NCBI RefSeq assembly: GCF_003711515.1
Contig: NW_021167079.1
Coordinates: 5,946,385-6,010,384 of the forward strand
Reading direction: 5' to 3'
From: Sodiomyces alkalinus F11
Lineage: Eukaryota; Ascomycota; Sordariomycetes; Glomerellales; Plectosphaerellaceae
DNA: 64,000 nucleotides
This document shows positions 58,154 to 64,000 of the stretch, piece by piece; the first letter of the stretch is position 1; each line of letters opens with the position of its first letter. The position numbers and the translations under genes are program-made. The notes beneath the pieces were generated by a model. The model was not told the origin of the DNA. It saw nothing but the letters and a program-made list of their open reading frames with translations, and made no database searches.

Positions 58154-61100
58154 TCACCTGCGATACGACTGCTGTCTGTTGCCCCGATGTCTGTCATGCG
58201 CGTTCCTGCCTGGTTGGTAGCTTCCGTGACCTCTAGGTGCATGGTTGCCAAAGCCACGTTGTTGCCCTGAATGCGATGAAGGTGCACCGTAGTTATGATC
58301 CGTGTGAGGATATGGTCCTCCATGGTAGCCCCCTCGATGGCCCCCGTTGAAGTGTGCAGCCGGAGGTGGAGGGGGAGGGGGTAAGCCCATGCCGAAGCCT
58401 GGGTGTCCGGGCGGGGGAGGATGCCAGTGCAATGGAGGCCCCGGGGGTGCCACGCCGTCATTCACGCCGTGAGCGTTTCGTAAAGGGTGGCTGGGGGGCG
58501 GAAAAGCGTTCGGTGGTTGGTAACCGTTTCGTCCCGGGGGACCGTAGTTGATGGGCCCACCCCCACGACCCCGACGACGGTCTTGTCCGTATCCTTGATT
58601 ACGGTCGCCCCCGTAGTTCTGCGACAATGGTACGCCGCCCCAGCTTCGTCCAGATCGAGACGATTTGCTCTTGATGCCCTCAATATCCGATCGGTCAAGA
58701 ACTGTCTTGGGAAGTTTGAGCCCGCGTAGCAGCATGGACTTGTGCGGATGCTTGGAGTGTGGGATGTCGTAGTAAACACTAGAATTACTCAAACGTCAGC
58801 AGTGCTCCTCACTTCCACTTCCACTTCCACTTCCACTTCTTCTTCTTCTTGACACAAAAAAAAAGGATTAAAAAAAAGGAAAAAAGACCCGACTTACGTG
58901 ATGGATCTGTCGTAATCCAGATTGGGCATGGCATCATTGTCGAAAGGATATTGCAGAGAGCCGTGTGGCAGATAGTCAGGGATTTTCTCCACTTTGCCAG
59001 AAATGCCATCGCTGCTTCGCGGGTTGAGCTTCAGCACCGGCGCACCCTGTTTCTTCGAATAGAAACATGTGGTTATGGCATCGTAAAGCTCGTGGTGAGC
59101 GTCTGAGAGAAGGAGAACGTCCCTTCCCCTCTCATTTCGGGCGGCTTCCTCCGGCGATAACAGGGCATACTTCTTCTCTATCGCTCCCAGAAGCCTGGGC
59201 ATGTCGATGAATGGTAGAAGTGCAACGCCTTGCCATGCCATCTTCTTTCCGTTCAAGTCGATTTCAAACTCCTCCGGATAAAAGTCGATCACTTCACTCT
59301 CCTTTTCCGTCATCAGGTCGTGGAAGACATCGGGAATGGCATGGCGCGACGCAGCCGGCAAGACGCTCATGAGCTGCTCGAAGGGCTTCGAGATTCTCCC
59401 TTTTTCAAAGTGAATATTCATGCTACCCAAGTCGACAAAGTCGGCGGCAAAAGGCGCGTAGTGGTAGGGATAGTACCATTCCCATGACGGACAACCCTGG
59501 TAGTAGTAAAGCAGCACCCAGCATAGGCCTTCCACGTAAGCCCGTGCCACCTTGTGCCGGAAGGCAACGTCACTCCGGTCGACATGGAACTTTTGCTCGT
59601 AATACCGGTCAGCATATCCTTCTTCCCATAACCGGACGTCGTCGACTGCCGCCTCTTCCGGCGCTGCCGAGGGCGTTCCCGGGTCGGGACTGGATGTATT
59701 CTCAGATGGCGAATCTGTGTCGTTTAAGAGACTGTCGGCTTTGCGTTTTCCGAGTGCAGACTTCGGCGATGGCGTGGCAGGTTCTTGGCCGGCTTCTGTC
59801 ACTTGCTGGCCGGAGTCGTCAGTGGGCGGTTTGCGAGGCATCGTCCCCTTTATCTGGTCCCTGATGACACTGGCCGCACTTTTATTGGCCGCGTTCGCGT
59901 TGGCGTTCGACGACCGGCCCACGATCATATCGTGCGTCATACCGCCAGAGCCATCGCTCGCAAAGCCGGCGGCCGGGAACAAGGGCAGGCCCGAGCTTGC
60001 ATTGTCCAACGGAGCCTTCCGCGGACCTCCGTTCGAGTTGTGACGGCCGCCTCTTCCATTACGCTCGTCTTGAAGTTTTCTTCGCTTGGCATTGGCTTCT
60101 CGGCGATCCGTCTGTTCTTTCCTTCGCTTGAAGATGGAATCCTCCTGTTTCGCTAACCCGTCCATGATGAGCTGGGCCCTCTTTAGATCGATATGGCCGT
60201 CTTTGGTGACATAGCCGCCCATGTAGGGCAGGTTGTCCTTCCAGATTGTCGTTAAGGTATCGATACCGTTTTCCCGGATGTCGAGCGCAGGCAAGTGAGG
60301 AAGGAAGTCATTGCCAACGAAGCAGCACAAGAATACCCAATCGTCAATAGCTCTTTCAAGGTCAAAGGCGAAGGGCAGCCCTGGGACGTTGAGCTCCACT
60401 GCCAAGTATTCCCGGAAGATGGAAACATGGAGCCAAATGAATGGTTTCAAGGTGGGGCTCTTGTCCCCTTTGTCAGATTCGCCCTCCTTTTCTTTGGCCT
60501 CGCCTCGACATTCCCGTGCATCGTGACCTGCCTGGCCACAGAGTTTGCACATTTTAGTCTTGGCATCCTGGAAGAAGACATCCTCGCGCAGCACGCGAAA
60601 GTGAGGTTCGTGGGTGGCGAGTCCAAGCATGATAAGGTCTGCATCTAGGCCGTAGATGACATGCCGGGTGTTTGGATCGTGGTCTGGCGAAGCCCGTTGA
60701 GAGCGAACAAAGTCCATAATCTTATGTTCTCCCTCGCCGGGCACGGTGGCGTCGGAGATAATGATCTTCATCTTCGACCAGGCGGGATCCGAGTTCAGTT
60801 TGTAAGCACACCAGTACCGGAGGCTGATGGCAAGAATGTCCATAAAAGGGGTGCCTGGAGTGATGGAATTAGAGTCGAAAGCCTTCTTGGCTGCGCTCTC
60901 CAACGTGTCCTTGGGCAAGACGCCGCCGTTCTGTTGCTTTAGCAGCTTGAGAAGTTCTTGTTTGTTGACCTCGTTCTCTTGGGCTTCTTGGGCAGATCGA
61001 AATCGCCGAGACCGTTGCTGGTTCATTTTGGCTCGAGGGGCCACACCATCTGCAATTCCACAAGCGTCAGAAAACTAGGAAGCACTTGCGCGATGTCGTT

Positions 61101-61425
61101 TGCACAGCGACTTACCAACTGCAATCATGAGAAGCTTGCGAGGTCGAACCATATTTACAACACGATCCGTGTACCTGAATATCTCGAGCATCATTTCCTC
61201 TTCGTTTTTGGGCGCCGGGCGATCCTCGGGATGAGAACATGGATGTACGATGCCGTTCATGTCGAGATACAAGTTATCAAACTCTTCGCCGTTGGGATTT
61301 GGCCGTGTTGTGTCGACCGGAATTACGGTACCATCGTCCATTTTCGTCGGCTGCTCCTCGACCACGGGAGAGATGATCTTGGGATACTTGTTGGACAGCC
61401 ATCGAAAGGCCGCGGGGATACCCAT
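58154..61425 (-). CDS. RAT1: 5'-3' exoribonuclease 2 (Rat1/Xrn2, nuclear)
   Basis: Three exons: 61116-61425, 58898-61049 and 58778-58154, giving 1028 aa. It starts [15 protein letters not shown], the Rat1/Xrn2 form (Xrn1 has a different start). The nuclease core has [13 protein letters not shown], the PGEGEHK motif at 207-213 and the DAD acidic pair at about 239-241. A CCHC zinc knuckle ([15 protein letters not shown]271-C284), typical of fungal Rat1, follows. Next come [15 protein letters not shown] and a disordered Lys/Asn/Ser-rich insertion. The C-terminal end is GY/NG/HG/R-rich with RGG-like repeats (about 870-1028). The enzyme degrades uncapped nuclear RNA and terminates RNA polymerase II transcription together with Rai1. 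Intron 58779-58897 carries a TTCCAC/TTC pyrimidine repeat. Call is very secure. Confidence 0.95.
58810..58855. repeat. (TTCCAC)n and (TTC)n repeat in RAT1 intron
   Basis: On the + strand it reads TTCCAC four times, then TTC repeats, with a run of A after it. It lies inside the last RAT1 intron (58779-58897); on the transcript strand it is purine-rich (GAAGTG/GAA). Confidence 0.9.
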
Positions 61426-62750
61426 GGTGAAGGCTTCGCGGTGCGTCGTCTAGTTAGATCAGAGGTCCGATGCGAGCGGTCGCGACGTGTTAAGTCGAAG
61501 CCCAGACGTCACTTCTGGGATCTAGTCTTTCGGTTTCTTTGGGAGATCGAGCCCTGTAGGCTACCCGTTGCTTGGGTAAAAAGGCAAAACGACAATAACG
61601 TAGCTCTCCGGTGCATGGGCAATGTGTAGCAGGCAGTATAAAGTGTATGCGACTGCGCAACTTGGTGGTTGGAAAACAAGTGCGTATAGAAATTGCCCAG
61701 TTGATATTTCTCTGGATCAGAAATTCCTGACCAAGTAGGTAACTTTTGCTGAGTACGACTCGACTTCACGTGTTGCGCCAGCCTTTTTCGTCTCCACATT
61801 GAAGCAGAACAACGAATAGAAAGCTAGGACTAGCTTGACCCCTACCTTAGGTATGTACCTACCTTACGAAGTAATTACGTCCCCGATATACATGGATCCC
61901 AGGCTACAGTACTTCGTATTTAGGTAAATGCGTACCTATCCATCGTGCAGGCAGCTGAGATGCCGTACGTCCTTCGGACTATTCGTACACACGAGATACA
62001 GTGAGGAGCAAAAAGTTCCTGCTCCATCAAACTGCCTGTATTAATACTTTATACAGGTTTGATACATTAGGCTGGGTATAGACCTTTTGCGCCCACTGTA
62101 CGGACGGCCTGAGATACATGCACTAGGTACCTTACCTTACACACAAAATTACATCTGCAAAGTAGGTAAGGTAAGGTACTGAGGACTTGCGGATGCGAAG
62201 GTACATCTGCCATAATGTACCATCTGTACGGAGTACGTACCCAAAGGCGTGCATGCTCTACTCTAACCCCCCCTGTCCGACACCCCCCACAGCAGCCGAC
62301 CCGCCGCCCCCCGCGTAGTGTCCCCTGAAATGCGACCCGCTGCAAGGTGACTAAGAATAAGGCGCTTTGAAATCCAATCAAGCATAATTACCTAAGGTAC
62401 CTAGACATCGACGACCAATAGCCAGCTGCTGGGAGAGTCAAATCTCAATGTCTCGTCCGACTCGGAGTCTCAAGGAACGTATTAACCGAAAATCCGGCCA
62501 TATTCAAACCGACTTCTCAGTTTCCGGTTTCCAGAAAGCATTTGGCTGGCTTGTCAAACCAGTTACCAGCCCCGTCAGTCGCGGTCAAACTTGACCTGCA
62601 GCCTCAACTCAACAAGTATGATGTTGATGGTCTAGATACTGGCACAAACCCAAGTCTCCCCCGACGAAACATATTGACCAGGGTGTTGTTAACTCTGAAG
62701 ATACGTGACAGGGACCTTTGGGGCAGGTCATCTCAAGACGCATTACCATC
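61426..62750. promoter_or_regulatory. divergent promoter region RAT1 / OPT transporter
   Basis: 1.3 kb between opposite starts. It has TTACGAAGTAATTAC (61864-61878), CTGTACGGAGTACGTACC (about 62224-62241) and repeated AGGTAAGGTAAGGTACT words (about 62163-62181). No gene was recognised. Confidence 0.55.
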
Positions 62751-64000
62751 ATGGCCCCCGACCGAGGCGACAGTCCAAACTGCGAGCTCTTGCCATCCGA
62801 ACAAGATGCCAACGCCACTTCATATCCTCGGATCGAGGGTGAAAGCTTCACTATCCGTGGCGTCGCTGTTGGTCTCCTAGTTGGCCTAGTCATCTGCTTC
62901 TCCAACATGTACTTCGGGTTGCAGACGGGCTGGGTGAGCACCATGACCTTACCGGCCTCTCTTGTCGGGTTCGGCGTTTTCCAAGCTCTTTCCCGGCATC
63001 TCAGCTTCCCATTCAGCCCCGTGGAGAATGTGCTGGTGCAAAGCGTTGCCGGAAGTATGGCTATCATGCCTCTGGGGTGTGGTTTTGTCGGAGTGGTATG
63101 CCCTTCTTTCTCCGTGTTCCTGTCCGCTTAACATCTCACAGGAAAGAAGAGTGCCAAATTGATTAATTAACGTAAATCGCGAAGCTACCCGCAATGAATT
63201 ATATTCTGGCGAAGGAAGAGCAAGGCCCGATATCTCTAAGCCTGTGGCAGTTGATCGTCTGGGCCCTAGGCCTATGTTATTTCGGCGTCGTCTTTGCCGT
63301 GCCACTGTAAGCCCGCCCCTTTGCTTAGCAGGTCCCCCTTCGGCTGCTTCACACCTATAATATTCCTTCTCGTGGAAGCGGAAGGCACCGAGTGTAAATC
63401 AACCCTTAAAAGAGCTGATCACTCGCTGATGTTCGGTTAAAGGCGACGACAGGTCATTATTCGGGAGAAGCTACGATTCCCCAGTGGCTATAGCACGGCT
63501 GTTTTGGTCAGTGTTCTTCATGGGCAGACACGGGCTCCGGGTTCTGATGGGACGACTGCGGCATCGTCTGGGGATTTTGCGAGTCTCGTTCCAGTCCCAG
63601 TGTCTACCTCTCCAGATGTCACCGCGTCGAGGGAGGACCGCAGCAGCGGCGAAGATGACCCTGAACGTTACGGCGAGGCGCCAGAAGAGGCGCGCCTCCG
63701 TGATTGGGCGAAGAACGTGCGCCTTCTGCTTATTTGCTTCCTTTTTTCTGCGTTTTACACGCTTTGCACCTACTTCCTCCCACGGCTACGAAGTCTCCCG
63801 ATATTGGGCCGTGCTGCGGCGCACACGTGGCTTTGGACTCTGAATCCAAGCCCTGCGTATATCGGCCAGGGCATTATCATGGGCCCCGAAACCACGCTGC
63901 ACATGCTTCTTGGCGCCATCATCGGCTGGGGTGTCCTGTCCCCGCTTGCAAAACATCGAGGATGGGCGCCTGGCCCCATAGGTGACTGGGAAAGCGGGAG
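62751..64000 (+). CDS. OPT-superfamily transporter, 3' end cut by window edge
   Basis: Three visible exons: 62751-63095, 63185-63306 and 63443-64000, the last continuing past the window. The protein begins MAPDRGDSPNCELLPSEQ and then has hydrophobic helices (VGLLVGLVICFSNMYFGLQTG, MTLPASLVGFGVF). The SFPFSPVENVLVQSVAGSMA motif is typical of the YSL-like branch of oligopeptide/metal-chelate transporters. Later parts are LWQLIVWALGLCYFGVVFAVPLRRQVIIREKL, FPSGYSTAVL and a region with several more helices (LLLICFLFSAFYTLCTYFL, PAYIGQGIIMGPETTLHMLL). Family members move small peptides or metal-siderophore complexes; the substrate is not given by the sequence. It resembles the fungal YGL114W-type OPT proteins. 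The start ATG follows a poorly conserved leader. Confidence 0.85.

Noticed and set aside
1..64000. tRNA, rRNA or CRISPR features
   Set aside because: I found no T-arm plus A/B-box combination and no regular repeat-spacer array; the regular repeats are coding or intronic minisatellites.
1..64000. Transposable element or RIP-mutated remnant
   Set aside because: No transposase-like reading frame or terminal inverted repeats were seen. AT-rich intergenic parts alone are not proof of RIP.

Overview
The window is nuclear DNA of a filamentous ascomycete (Pezizomycotina), most likely a sordariomycete. The evidence is the density of short introns (about 45-280 nt, mostly GT-AG with CTAAC/CTAAT branch points), the gene structures (a single fused NUP145 that keeps the Gle2-binding segment, a RAT1 with a zinc knuckle, a GDS1-type winged-helix protein) and the protein relationships. 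I cannot name the genus. No rRNA, tRNA, transposon, CRISPR array or biosynthetic cluster was recognised. I reconstructed 18 protein genes, 17 complete and one cut by the right edge. For the multi-exon genes the exon lengths add up to whole codons and the joined proteins read like their families.

Layout: 323-1471 ketopantoate-reductase family (-); 2388-8786 NUP145 nucleoporin precursor (-); 10492-12398 epsin (-); 13803-17243 MYST/PHD histone acetyltransferase, Sas3 type (-); 17831-18341 complex I MWFE/NDUFA1 subunit (+); 18581-19765 NCS6/CTU1 tRNA thiolase (-); 20097-21273 ribosomal protein eL8 (+); 22686-23513 NTF2 (+); 24388-25272 beta-carbonic anhydrase (-); 26105-27968 conserved protein of unknown function (-); 29485-30675 seipin (-); 31681-35219 F-BAR/SH3 Cdc15/Imp2-like protein (-); 36671-43436 NOT1 scaffold of CCR4-NOT (+); 44237-45556 OMS1-like methyltransferase (+); 45974-47338 GDS1-like winged-helix protein (-); 48445/48493-57281 IRA/neurofibromin Ras-GAP (-); 58154-61425 RAT1/XRN2 (-); 62751-64000 OPT-family transporter, partial (+).

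The genes are housekeeping genes and do not form one pathway. Several fall into nuclear transport and RNA themes: NUP145 and NTF2 in pore transport, NOT1 and RAT1 in RNA decay and termination, NCS6 and eL8 in translation. Epsin and the F-BAR protein act at the plasma membrane and cytokinetic ring. Divergent pairs that may share a promoter are SAS3/NDUFA1, NCS6/RPL8, F-BAR/NOT1 and RAT1/OPT.

I found no new multi-gene system. The most unusual signals concern splicing: a 4-nt microexon in the MWFE gene, three GC-AG introns (one in RPL8, two in IRA), three stop-free introns whose length is a multiple of three (two inside the Sas3 PHD finger, one in IRA), and G-rich/pyrimidine repeats filling neighbouring IRA introns. 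Intergenic regions carry a recurrent palindromic motif (TACTTCGTACGAAGTA and variants) and many GGTACCT-type words.
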